Made by a program: the position numbers and the translations under genes. This document shows positions 1 to 6,904 of a DNA stretch of 7,364 bases, piece by piece (the stretch's first letter is position 1; every line of letters starts with the position of its first letter). The notes under the pieces are model-generated. The model saw nothing but the letters and a program-made list of their open reading frames with translations, made no database searches and was not told the DNA's origin. The stretch is from Verrucomicrobiota bacterium. GTDB lineage: Bacteria > Verrucomicrobiota > Verrucomicrobiia > Verrucomicrobiales > DEV007. Where the stretch lies: assembly GCA_027618625.1 (NCBI GenBank), contig JAQCER010000149.1:1-7364 (forward strand), in the 5' to 3' direction.

Positions 1-666
1 GCGGAGGTGACTCAGATGACCCCTGAAGAGGCGAGCACTACAATGGCTATTGATAAGCTCCGTGAGATGCTGGTGGGACGCGTTACGGGCGTGATCAAGT
101 TCGAAGGTTCCTCCAACAGCGCAGCTGGCATCAAGACGGTGGGAAGTCTGGCTTTTAATGAGGCGACGGAGCAAACGCTTAGGATTCTTTCTGTGCCTTT
201 GTTTGAGGATCTGGGCGGGAAAACAGGGAACGGGCACCTGCGCCGACCGCTCATTTCCGGAGGGAGCCTGGCCTTCGTGACCAGCGAAGGGGTTTGTACC
301 ATTTCCGGCATGGATCTACAGTTGGGGCAATCCGCCAAATTGATGGGTGAGTTCAGCTTTAGCGTAGAGAAGCAGGCGAAAAAGGAACCGGTGCCCAGTC
401 GACCGCCGGTTCCAGGCATTCCTGTTCTTGAGCAGGCTGCTGAAGTAGCGGTTCCTGAGTTTGACGGGACAGTTCAGTTGGGAATCGCACGGCAGGCGCT
501 GACAAAAGTTCCTGAAAAGACGCTGGCTGAGTTTTTTCCGGTGTCTCGCGATGACATGCTCTGGATGGACGTGCCCCTGAAAGGCCCGCTCAAGGAAGTG
601 ACGGCTGATACGGGACAGCGCCTTCTGGAATCGGCGCGACTGGTAGAGAAAGAGGAGAAGGAATAG
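1..666 (+). CDS. Hypothetical protein, probable C-terminal part (possibly AsmA-like)
   Basis: The reading frame is open from the first base of the window to the TAG at 664-666, giving at least 221 residues. I cannot name the family with certainty. The visible part is rich in short beta-strand-like, glycine-containing segments (for example 'GRVTGVIKFEG', 'LISGGSLAFVTSEG', 'LMGEFSFSVEK'), then a proline-rich linker ('VPSRPPVPGIPV'), then a tail ending in an acidic, charged run (EKEEKE). This resembles the C-terminal portion of long AsmA-like or other envelope beta-rich proteins, in which case the gene began upstream of the window. A second reading exists: GGAGG at 3-7 lies 8 bases before an ATG at 16, so a complete 216-residue protein could start there. 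No signal peptide or membrane segment follows that ATG, which makes a fragment of a larger envelope protein more likely. The next gene on the same strand starts 41 bp downstream. Confidence 0.6.
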   Translation, partial: AEVTQMTPEEASTTMAIDKLREMLVGRVTGVIKFEGSSNSAAGIKTVGSLAFNEATEQTLRILSVPLFEDLGGKTGNGHLRRPLISGGSLAFVTSEGVCTISGMDLQLGQSAKLMGEFSFSVEKQAKKEPVPSRPPVPGIPVLEQAAEVAVPEFDGTVQLGIARQALTKVPEKTLAEFFPVSRDDMLWMDVPLKGPLKEVTADTGQRLLESARLVEKEEKE

Positions 667-707
667 CGGCCTGCTCTTGGCAACTGCTCCTCGTACCGCT
701 GAATCCG

Positions 708-980
708 ATGAGCATCCGACTACAGCTTCGCATCGTGCCGAATGCAGCTCGTGCCGATTACCTGGGTGTGATGGACGATGGCACTACTCACAAGTTGAAG
801 CTGAACGCGCCTCCGATCGATGGCAAGGCAAACAAGGCTTTGCTCGGTTATCTGGTTGCCGCCCTCGGAGTGCCGAAAGATGCAGTGACGCTATCCTCTA
901 GGCAGAAGAGTCGGAACAAAACCGTGACAGTTCAAGGATTGACCGAAGCCGAGGTGATCCGCTTGCTGGCCGAATCCTGA
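708..980 (+). CDS. DUF167 / YggU-family (UPF0235) protein
   Basis: This is a complete 90-residue protein. Its length and motifs match the DUF167 (UPF0235, E. coli YggU) family: an N-terminal strand with 'RIVPNAARADYLG' (residues 8-20), the family core 'LKLNAPPIDGKANKALL' (30-46) with the invariant-looking P-x-D-G-K-A-N, and the C-terminal strand with 'SRQKSRNKTV' (64-73). The family is a small alpha/beta fold of unknown biochemical role, so no reaction can be assigned. The ATG at 708 is chosen because the conserved N-terminal strand begins straight after it; no clear Shine-Dalgarno sequence precedes it. The gene lies 41 bp behind the preceding plus-strand gene and may be cotranscribed with it. 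It converges on pdeM, with only 20 bp between the two stop codons and no visible hairpin terminator there. Confidence 0.9.
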   Translation: MSIRLQLRIVPNAARADYLGVMDDGTTHKLKLNAPPIDGKANKALLGYLVAALGVPKDAVTLSSRQKSRNKTVTVQGLTEAEVIRLLAES

Positions 981-1000
981 AATTCAAGGGAAGAGGGCTT

Positions 1001-1717
1001 CTATGATCGTCGGCTGAGCAGTGCCAGAGGGACTTGGACGACGGAGTGCTCAGTGATGGCGAAAATGGCATCGGTTGGCGCGGGGCGTATCGCCTTCGAC
1101 CCTGTGAAATTTCCGAATCCCGGCAAGACAATGGAATGTGGCGTTTGCCAGAAACATGCCGATTTGAGTGATCGCATTCTCCCCTCCGCCAAGGATACCG
1201 CTGGATGAAGGTGGCCACAGAAATAAAACAGATCGGGCTCGGCGGGGATGTCGGCGGGATCATGCACGAACGCAAACGGTGCTTCGGACAACATTGCAGG
1301 ATGCACCGCGATCTGCCACTCATCTGGGATGGCTCCCGATGATCGATCATGATTGCCTGAGACAAGCACGACGATCAGATCGGAGTGCTGCCCGCGCCAC
1401 TTTTCGACGGCGGCACGAATTTCGAGCGACTTGCTGGAAGCCGCGTGCAGCAGGTCACCCGCGATGATGAGCCTGCGGATGCGATGGCGTTCGATCAGAA
1501 AAGTCAAACGTTCAAGATCTCCCTGGGAGTCGCCTTCGGGAATCGGCAGGCCATGCTTGCGAAATGCCGCAGCTTTCCCTAAGTGGATGTCTGCCACGAT
1601 CAGGGTTTCCGCATCTGGCCAGTAGGCAGCCCGTTCCCTCAACAGATGAATCGTCTGCCCGTGCAATCCGAGCGGAATGCTTCCCGCAGGTGCAATCGCC
1701 GCGTCTACCTTATCCAT
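1001..1717 (-). CDS. pdeM: PdeM-type metallophosphoesterase (ligase-associated DNA damage response endonuclease)
   Basis: This 238-residue protein has the full calcineurin-like phosphoesterase signature in order: 'VADIHLG' (D43, H45), 'AGDLLH' (D88), 'SGNHDR' (N122, H123), 'VHDP' (H152) and 'CGHLHP' (H169, H171). These residues form a two-metal site that cleaves phosphodiesters. The arrangement near the C-terminus ('LPGFGNFTGSKAIRP', 199-212), the short length and the N-terminal strand before 'VADIHLGK' fit the PdeM subfamily, which is usually encoded beside an ATP-dependent DNA ligase and an Lhr-type helicase in a DNA damage response cluster. Neither is in this window. The ATG at 1717 lies inside the end of the DUF58 gene (13-base overlap), preceded by purine-rich AGGCAAGG, so translation is probably coupled to DUF58. 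I see an intact active site and no damage. The general phosphoesterase call is very safe; the PdeM subtype is likely. Confidence 0.87.
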   Translation of the reverse strand: MDKVDAAIAPAGSIPLGLHGQTIHLLRERAAYWPDAETLIVADIHLGKAAAFRKHGLPIPEGDSQGDLERLTFLIERHRIRRLIIAGDLLHAASSKSLEIRAAVEKWRGQHSDLIVVLVSGNHDRSSGAIPDEWQIAVHPAMLSEAPFAFVHDPADIPAEPDLFYFCGHLHPAVSLAEGRMRSLKSACFWQTPHSIVLPGFGNFTGSKAIRPAPTDAIFAITEHSVVQVPLALLSRRS

Positions 1718-2598
1718 CCTTGCCTGCGCAGTGAATCGAAAACCAGGTGATCAATATCCGCATCGGATCCAGTGCAGAGGAATCGGCCGGAGCGCTGGCG
1801 GCAGAGCGTTTCCAGCCGATCTTGAAAGATCTGCAAGTGCTCTTGATAGATGTCCAGCAGGCTCCCTGCAGACGAAACATCGAGTGTTTCGAGCTGCTCG
1901 CAGTCGACCATACGCAGGTCGCCGGTGACGTCTGGCACGATTTCGCTTGGAGCAAGTATCTGGATTGCCATCGGTTGCAGGCCAGCGCTGAACAGCAGGT
2001 TGAACGGGCGAGAGAGGTCTCCGAAGGTAAGGAAATCCGACAGCAACACGGCCACGCCTTTGCCTTTGTGGTGTTTTAGTGCCGACTCGGTCGCCTGCTC
2101 GAATGCGGCGTCGCCACCGCCTCCAATCTGCTCAACGAACGAGAACATCTTGCCCAGACTGGCTCGGCCCGCACACCTTCCCAGGCGCTGCAAAGCAGCG
2201 CTTTCGGTGGATCCTAACACATGCATACTCAGGCGCTCGGGATTTTGCAGTGCCAGCACTCCAAACACGACAGCCAATTGCTTTGCGAGGTTCAACTTGC
2301 CCTCGAACAGCATCGAGTTTGAGGCATCGATGAATACCGCCACCTGCATCTCCTCCTCCTGGTGGAACAACTTGAGATAGGGGCGATGCAGTCGCGAAAA
2401 GCTGTTCCAGTCGATGAATCGGATGTCGTCGCCGGGAGCGTAATCGCGAAAGTCTGCGAGTTCGGTGCTGGCTCCACCTTTGCGGGCGAGATGGCCACCT
2501 GGGCTACGATTGGTTGCGCGACGCAGGGGAGTGATCCGCGATCGCTTTAGTCTGTCGAGCAGACGGTTCGGCAGAAGCTGTGTGAGCTGGTTGGCCAC
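1705..2598 (-). CDS. DUF58 domain-containing protein (von Willebrand-like fold)
   Basis: This 297-residue protein is a cytoplasmic-type DUF58 protein. The DUF58 hallmark is at residues 49-83: 'DFRDYAPGDDIRFIDWNSF' followed by 'RPYLKLFHQEEE'. It is followed by a von Willebrand A-type metal site 'FIDASNSM' (DxSxS at 91-95) and a second acidic loop 'LLSDFL' (D188). No transmembrane segment is visible, unlike many longer DUF58 proteins that carry two N-terminal helices. DUF58 proteins act with MoxR AAA+ ATPases as presumed chaperone or assembly partners; the substrate here is unknown. The start is a GTG at 2598, 14 bp after the moxR stop, with only a weak GGA upstream. The spacing and the 13-base overlap with pdeM downstream indicate one transcript. 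The genes that commonly follow in such clusters (BatA/B-like membrane proteins with VWA domains) are absent here. Confidence 0.93.
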   Translation of the reverse strand: MANQLTQLLPNRLLDRLKRSRITPLRRATNRSPGGHLARKGGASTELADFRDYAPGDDIRFIDWNSFSRLHRPYLKLFHQEEEMQVAVFIDASNSMLFEGKLNLAKQLAVVFGVLALQNPERLSMHVLGSTESAALQRLGRCAGRASLGKMFSFVEQIGGGGDAAFEQATESALKHHKGKGVAVLLSDFLTFGDLSRPFNLLFSAGLQPMAIQILAPSEIVPDVTGDLRMVDCEQLETLDVSSAGSLLDIYQEHLQIFQDRLETLCRQRSGRFLCTGSDADIDHLVFDSLRRQGWIR

Positions 2599-2612
2599 AA
2601 CGAATCCGAGGT

Positions 2613-3653
2613 CTACTGGACGGCGTAAGCGGCTGGTGCCTTCGCGACGCTACCGCTTCGTTCGGGAACGGTGCAAACGATCTCGTTGACCAGGTCGGTC
2701 AGTGAAAGGTTGTCCGCCTGCCCATCGTAGTTGAGGAGAATTCGGTGACCGAGGATCTCGTGAGCAAAGTAGCGGATGTCGTCGTGCGAAATGTGGGCTC
2801 GCCCCTGCGTCAGGGCGCGCACACGGGCGACGCGAATGAGTGCCTGTGTGGCTCGCGGGCTAGCTCCCCAGCGCACGTAGCGCCTGACCTTGTCACCCGA
2901 TTCCTCGGCATCAGGATGGGTCGCCAGGACTAGTCTTACCGCATAGTCGCGCAATTCATCGGCCACGACCACTTTCTGGAGGATCTCTCTCAGGTTGGTG
3001 ATTCGGTCGGTGTCTAACACTTTTTCAATGTCTGCAGACTGATGAACAGTAGTGCGCAAAACGACTTCGTTCAGTTCTGCTCGACTGAGAAACGGCACAC
3101 AGATCTTGAGCATGAAGCGATCCAGTTGTGCCTCGGGCAGGGGATACGTCCCCTCCTGCTCGATCGGGTTTTGCGTGGCGAGGACGAAGAATGGCTGCTT
3201 GAGAATAAACGTTTGCCCGGCTGCAGTGACGGAGCCCTCCTGCATGGTCTCCAGCAGCGCTGCCTGTGTTTTCGGGGTCGCCCGGTTGATCTCATCCGCC
3301 AGCAGCAATTGGGTAAAGATCGGCCCCTTGCGAAACTCAAACTGGTAGATGCCATTCTCCCCGGCAGTCATGATATTGGTGCCGATAATGTCCGCTGGCA
3401 TGAGATCCGGCGTAAATTGAATCCTGCTGAATTCCAGGTGCAGCACCCGGGCCAGTGCCTTGACCAGTTCTGTCTTGCCGAGTCCGGGAACACCTTCGAG
3501 AAGCACGTTTCCGCCGCAAATGATTGCCGTCAGCGTGCCCTCGACCACCCGATCCTGCCCAACGATGATCTTGCCTACTTCGCGCCGGACACGTTCGAAG
3601 TCTTCCTTGAAGCGGGCGGCTTCAGTTTCAAGTATACTTGATTGGCTGGTCAT
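2613..3653 (-). CDS. MoxR-family AAA+ ATPase
   Basis: This 346-residue protein has all elements of a MoxR ATPase: Walker A 'GVPGLGKT' (54-61), Walker B 'LLLADEINR' (116-124), the diagnostic MoxR sensor-1 stretch beginning 'ATQNPIEQEGTYPLPEAQ' and ending LDRF (159-180), and a sensor-2 motif 'GASPRA' (263-268), followed by the helical AAA lid. MoxR proteins use ATP hydrolysis to remodel or activate partner proteins, usually VWA-domain proteins; the adjacent DUF58 protein, which has a VWA-type metal site, is the obvious partner. The ATG at 3653 is supported by an AGGAAG sequence immediately before it (3655-3660), close but usable, and by the typical distance from the start to the 'VGQDRVVEG' segment (31-39). 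It is the first gene of the moxR-DUF58-pdeM operon; a candidate promoter lies about 65 bp upstream. The length is slightly above the usual 310-340 residues. Confidence 0.96.
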   Translation of the reverse strand: MTSQSSILETEAARFKEDFERVRREVGKIIVGQDRVVEGTLTAIICGGNVLLEGVPGLGKTELVKALARVLHLEFSRIQFTPDLMPADIIGTNIMTAGENGIYQFEFRKGPIFTQLLLADEINRATPKTQAALLETMQEGSVTAAGQTFILKQPFFVLATQNPIEQEGTYPLPEAQLDRFMLKICVPFLSRAELNEVVLRTTVHQSADIEKVLDTDRITNLREILQKVVVADELRDYAVRLVLATHPDAEESGDKVRRYVRWGASPRATQALIRVARVRALTQGRAHISHDDIRYFAHEILGHRILLNYDGQADNLSLTDLVNEIVCTVPERSGSVAKAPAAYAVQ

Positions 3654-3716
3654 ACTTCCTGCAGATGGGACTATTCACTACGCCCGACCATCGGGGTTAC
3701 TGGCACCAACTGCAAT

Positions 3717-3722
3717 AGTATA
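3717..3722 (-). promoter_or_regulatory. Candidate -10 element for the moxR operon
   Basis: On the minus strand the sequence TATACT, a near-consensus sigma-70 -10 hexamer (5 of 6), lies 63 bp before the moxR ATG in the 106-bp gap after the PQQ-like gene. No good -35 hexamer sits at 16-18 bp; that position is occupied by CTGCTT direct repeats, so if this promoter is real it may need an activator. This rests on sequence inspection alone. Confidence 0.35.
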
Positions 3723-3725
3723 GTA

Positions 3726-3751
3726 CAAGCAGCTGTCTAAGCAGTAAGCAG
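3726..3751. repeat. Short direct-repeat array upstream of moxR
   Basis: AAGCAG occurs three times in 26 bp (3727-3732, 3739-3744, 3746-3751). The last two copies form a perfect 7-bp tandem, TAAGCAG-TAAGCAG (3738-3751). The array ends directly upstream of the candidate moxR -10 element and covers where a -35 would be, which is where an activator would bind. It is also directly downstream of the PQQ-like stop codon. Chance cannot be excluded for repeats this short. Confidence 0.4.
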
Positions 3752-3759
3752 TTTCGTCT

Positions 3760-5034
3760 CTACTTTTTGCGGATGCAGTAGAGGTGTTTCGCTGCTCGGA
3801 TAAAAATGTCGGAGCCGTCGGGCACGGGCGTTGCATCGACTGGCTCTCCAAGCTGATTGGTGGAAACGATCTCAAGCTCCGTCCCATCCTTGATGACGAC
3901 GGTCGTGCCGTCGCGATCAGTCAGGAACACGTAGCCACCGGCGGCGACAGGAGAGGCGTAAACGTTGCGCAGCGGCTCGATACGCTCTCTGACGTAGTGA
4001 GCCTCTCCGGTTTTTGCGTCCAGGCAGGACACGATTCCGTTGCGGGCGGAGTGAAAATAGAGGCGACCCTGGGAAAGCAGGAGCGAAGGGACATCGGGAG
4101 TGCCCTTGTCCAGGGTCCAAACCACGGAAGCGGATCCGGTGATATCTCCACTGGCGCCATCAAGCTTGTAGGCGCCCAGGAATGCGCCCTGAAAGCCACT
4201 GCCGACAAATACCATGCCGTCATGGGCGACTGGCGTGGCCACCGGGCGTCCGGTCTGGCCAGCGGCGCTCCAGATTTCCTTGCCATCAGACAATTGGTAG
4301 GCCCGCGCAAATCCGGGGCCGCTCTGGACGACGATCGCTTGCCCAGCGTGCTCGACGACGAGCGGGGTTGTCCACGAGGAGCTTTCACTTCTGGGGGTCT
4401 TCCACAATGTTTTACCAGTGTTTGCGTCCAGTGCCGTAATGTAAGAGTCGCCTTCGTGATCCCATGGCACCACCAGGCGATCGCCGTGCAAGACTGGACT
4501 GGAGCCGTCACCGAATCCTCCCCGCGTTTCCATTTTCCCCAGGTCTGTCCGCGACCAGACCAGCTCGCCATCGATCGTCAGGCAGAAGGTACCTCTCGAT
4601 CCAAAGTGAACCCAGAGGTGCTTGCCATCGGTGATCGGTGATGCTGAGGCATAGCCGTGATCCGCGTGATGACCCGAATGCGGCACCAGCTCTGCAGTCG
4701 TTTTTTTCCAACGCACATCGCCGGACTCGCGATCGATACAAAGCACAAGGAATTGGAAGGGCGATGTCGGTTTTTCGCTCGCTTCAGCAGCGCTGTCGGT
4801 TGCAACTGCCGTGGTCACAAACAGGTTTTCTCCGGCGATCACGGGCGTGCTGGATCCACGCCCCGGGATCTCGATTTTCCATCCGACATTCTCTGTCGAG
4901 GACCAACTGGTTGGCGGTGTGGCATCGTTGGCCGTGCCATTTGCATTCGGGCCGCGCCATTGCATCCAATCGGCATGGACGGCGACGGGGGACAGCAGCA
5001 GGGTGGACGCGAGAATAGTGAAAGATAATTTCAT
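3760..5034 (-). CDS. Secreted PQQ-like beta-propeller repeat protein
   Basis: This 424-residue protein begins with a clear signal peptide: MKLS, a hydrophobic core 'FTILASTLLLSPVAV' and a likely cleavage after VHA (residue 21). The mature protein starts 'DWMQWRGPNANGTAND', the usual opening of PQQ-binding-like beta-propeller proteins of Planctomycetes and Verrucomicrobia. Propeller-blade repeats follow, of the type A-x-D-x-x-T-G-x-x-x-W: 'CIDRESGDVRWK' (99-110), 'ALDANTGKTLWK' (201-212), 'AYQLSDGKEIWS' (245-256), 'CLDAKTGEAHY' (337-347). These proteins are exported and structurally resemble BamB and quinoprotein dehydrogenases, but I see no evidence for quinone binding or a defined enzymatic role. 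A His-rich loop 'HSGHHADHGYAS' (119-130) could bind a metal or be structural. The frame is open further upstream to 5133, but the ATG at 5034 is chosen because the signal peptide starts exactly there. No Shine-Dalgarno sequence is seen. Confidence 0.9.
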   Translation of the reverse strand: MKLSFTILASTLLLSPVAVHADWMQWRGPNANGTANDATPPTSWSSTENVGWKIEIPGRGSSTPVIAGENLFVTTAVATDSAAEASEKPTSPFQFLVLCIDRESGDVRWKKTTAELVPHSGHHADHGYASASPITDGKHLWVHFGSRGTFCLTIDGELVWSRTDLGKMETRGGFGDGSSPVLHGDRLVVPWDHEGDSYITALDANTGKTLWKTPRSESSSWTTPLVVEHAGQAIVVQSGPGFARAYQLSDGKEIWSAAGQTGRPVATPVAHDGMVFVGSGFQGAFLGAYKLDGASGDITGSASVVWTLDKGTPDVPSLLLSQGRLYFHSARNGIVSCLDAKTGEAHYVRERIEPLRNVYASPVAAGGYVFLTDRDGTTVVIKDGTELEIVSTNQLGEPVDATPVPDGSDIFIRAAKHLYCIRKK

Positions 5035-5068
5035 GGCGAAGTCGTGAACGTTTGGACTCTGTTCGATT

Positions 5069-5098
5069 ACTATGGATAAGCTGGTGCGTTGCTGGCAA
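5069..5098 (-). promoter_or_regulatory. Candidate promoter for the PQQ-like gene
   Basis: On the minus strand TTGCCA (5098-5093) and CATAGT (5074-5069) are separated by 18 bp and would start transcription roughly 28 bp before the ATG at 5034. Both hexamers match the sigma-70 consensus at four of six positions. If it is real, it also argues against a start at 5133, which would lie upstream of the promoter. This is a weak, inspection-based call. Confidence 0.3.
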
Positions 5099-5159
5099 GG
5101 CTCATGACCAGTTCGACAAATAATTGGATACACAATGCGCGGAGCACGAGCGACCTGGT

Positions 5160-6206
5160 TTATTCGCCAGCCCAGAGAGAGGGCGGAAGTGTCACCTGGC
5201 TCAGGAGCGCATCGATCGCAGCCAGTTCGTCGTCGGCAAATGCGGTCTTGCTGACCGCTGCCGCGTTTTCAGCGACCTGCTGGGGCGAACTCGCGCCCGC
5301 CAATGCGCTGGTGACCCGTCCATCGCGCAATACCCAGGACAGCGCCATCTGGGCCAGGCTTTGTCCCCGGTCACCCGCGATGCTGTTCAGCTCGCGGATC
5401 ACGTTCAGCACTCCGTCGGCTAATTCTTCGTTCCGCAGCAAGCCATCAGTTGTGGCCGCACGCGACGCCTCGGGGATGCCGTTGAGATACTTGTTGGTCA
5501 GTAGGCCCTGATACAGCGGGCAAAATGCGATAACGCCGAATCCCAACTCGTCTGTCAGGGCGAGCAGCGACTTCTCGATCCAGCGATTGAACATCGAATA
5601 GTTCGGCTGGTGGATGACGATGGGTGCCCAGCGATTCTGCTGGCAGGTTTCGATCGCTTCGCGGGTTTGCTCAGAACTGTAACTGCTGATGCCAGCGTAG
5701 AGTGCTTTGCCCTGCTCAACGATCGAGTTCAGGGTTCCCAGGGTTTCCTCCAGCGGAGTGTCTGGATCGAATCGATGACTGTAAAAAAGGTCGACGTAGT
5801 CAACCCCGAGCCGCTTGAGAGACTGGTCGACACTGGCAGTGATGTACTTGCGCGATCCCCACTCGCCGTAGGGCCCGTCCCACATGTCGTAACCAGCCTT
5901 CGTGGTGATCAGGATTTCGTCGCGAGGCAGATCTTTCAAAATCCGCCCGGCGTTGATCTCGGCGCTGCCATAGGGCGGGCCGTAGTTGTTCGCCAGATCG
6001 AAGTGGGTGATGCCGCAGTCGAACGCCATATGCACCATTTGGCGCTGGTTTTCTGTCGCGTCCGGGCCACCAAAGTTGTGCCAGAAGCCAAGCGTGAGGG
6101 CCGGGAGCTTCAGCCCCCACTTGCCGCACTTGCGGTAGGGCATGCGTCCGTCATAACGATCGGGGGAAGGGGTGTAAAGGCTACTGCTCATAAGGCTGCT
6201 ACTCAT
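5160..6206 (-). CDS. Aldo/keto reductase, YghZ-type (L-glyceraldehyde 3-phosphate reductase)
   Basis: This 348-residue NADPH-dependent aldo/keto reductase closely resembles E. coli YghZ (Gpr/AKR14 type) along its whole length: 'RMPYRKCGKWGLKLPALTLG' (21-40), 'GITHFDLANNYGPPYGSAE' (65-83), 'STKAGYDMW'-like 'TTKAGYDMWDGPYG' (101-114), 'FYSHRFDPDTPLEET' (141-155) and 'RGQSLAQMALSWVLRDGRVTS' without its last residue (280-299). The catalytic tetrad is intact: D70, Y75, K103 and H144. Family members reduce L-glyceraldehyde 3-phosphate and some, including YghZ, methylglyoxal; the substrate here is inferred. Two ATG codons lie 15 bp apart in a near-perfect duplication, giving the N-terminus MSSSL-MSSSL; the second (6191) gives a length closer to E. 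coli YghZ. Neither has a good Shine-Dalgarno sequence. The gene lies 69 bp behind the glyoxalase-II-like gene on the same strand, so cotranscription is possible. Confidence 0.93.
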   Translation of the reverse strand: MSSSLMSSSLYTPSPDRYDGRMPYRKCGKWGLKLPALTLGFWHNFGGPDATENQRQMVHMAFDCGITHFDLANNYGPPYGSAEINAGRILKDLPRDEILITTKAGYDMWDGPYGEWGSRKYITASVDQSLKRLGVDYVDLFYSHRFDPDTPLEETLGTLNSIVEQGKALYAGISSYSSEQTREAIETCQQNRWAPIVIHQPNYSMFNRWIEKSLLALTDELGFGVIAFCPLYQGLLTNKYLNGIPEASRAATTDGLLRNEELADGVLNVIRELNSIAGDRGQSLAQMALSWVLRDGRVTSALAGASSPQQVAENAAAVSKTAFADDELAAIDALLSQVTLPPSLWAGE

Positions 6207-6275
6207 CGAGCGCCATCGTTAGCGTCGATCGCGATTCTTGGAAACTGCAAAATCGTAATTGGCCCTGCCGAGACC

Positions 6276-6886
6276 CTATTCCAGGTAGGGATTTTTGATC
6301 CGCTCGGCCGTGACCGTGGTGCTATCCCCATGGCCGGGGTAGACCCGTGTGGTTTTCGGAAGGGCCAGGATTTTCTCGCGGATTCCGGTGATGAGCAGGC
6401 GGCCATTGCCTCCGGGAAAGTCTGATCGGCCAATTCCCGATTGGAACAATGTATCCCCCGCGAACAGAATTGCTTCATCCTGCAGGTAAAAACAGACGCT
6501 GTCTGGCGAGTGACCTGGCACGTGGAGGACTCCGAAATTTGCTCCTGCGGCGGTCATCGTCGTTCTACCCTCCAGTTTTTCAGTCACTGCGAATGGCGCG
6601 ATGTCGATTTTCGCCCCGGTGACTTGGGAGAACAGATCACCCAGATGCAAATCGGAGGTCAATTCGCTGTGGGCGAACACTGGGCAGGCGAAGCTTTCGG
6701 CGATTGCGGCGGCATCCATCACGTGGTCGAAGTGCAAGTGAGTGAGGCCCTGGGGAATAATTGGTTATCCCTAAGCCAGAGGTGCATTCCCTCAGGGGCG
6801 TCGACGGCAATTGTGCCGTCTGGGCATTGGAGCGCGTAGCCGTTCGTTTGGCAGATTCCGCCGCAAAAGGTCTTGGTGGTTAACAT
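6276..6886 (-). pseudogene. Metallo-beta-lactamase-fold hydrolase (glyoxalase-II-like), broken by a one-base frameshift
   Basis: From the ATG at 6886 the frame encodes 'MLTTKTFCGGICQTNGYALQ' and continues to about residue 45 (LFP), then goes out of frame and stops at 6721-6719. From the same region to the stop at 6276 a second frame encodes the rest of the fold: 'GLTHLHFDHVMDAA', 'VPGHSPDS', 'LFAGDTLFQSGIGRSD' and 'VYPGHGDST'. Adding one base to the four-G run at 6752-6755 (CCCC in the gene) joins the halves into a 203-residue protein with every metal ligand of the glyoxalase II family: H50, H52, D54, H55, H126, D145 and H186. The length and motifs fit YcbL-like hydrolases, which cleave thioesters such as S-lactoylglutathione; the true substrate is unknown. 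The downstream fragment alone, from a TTG at 6737, would lack the first ligand. The break may be a real mutation, a sequencing error in a homopolymer, or, less likely, slippage. Calling this gene broken is conditional on the sequence being correct here. Confidence 0.85.
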
Positions 6887-6904
6887 AATTTGTTGGTGAA
6901 TGCC

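Noticed and set aside
981..1000. Terminator between the converging DUF167 and pdeM genes
   Set aside because: The 20-bp gap has no inverted repeat and no T-tract on either strand.
3042..3641. Plus-strand open frame (199 codons) opposite moxR
   Set aside because: It is antisense to the conserved MoxR core and has no domain of its own.
3784..4641. Long plus-strand open frame (285 codons) opposite the PQQ-like gene
   Set aside because: It is antisense to a gene with a signal peptide and clear propeller repeats, and its translation shows no recognisable domain.
5035..5133. Upstream start for the PQQ-like protein, adding 33 residues
   Set aside because: The extension is polar and cysteine-containing and would bury the signal peptide that begins exactly at the ATG at 5034.
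5610..6425. Long plus-strand open frame (271 codons) opposite the aldo/keto reductase
   Set aside because: It runs through the antisense of a fully conserved enzyme and across the gap into the antisense of the hydrolase gene; the composition is that of a shadow frame.
6276..6737. Separate 153-residue hydrolase starting at a TTG
   Set aside because: It would begin inside the HxHxDH metal motif and lack the first ligand; the missing N-terminus is present upstream in another frame.
6750..6757. Programmed -1 frameshift producing the full hydrolase
   Set aside because: CCC can re-pair after slipping back one base, but there is no full slippery heptamer, no evident downstream stimulatory structure, and this family is not known for recoding.
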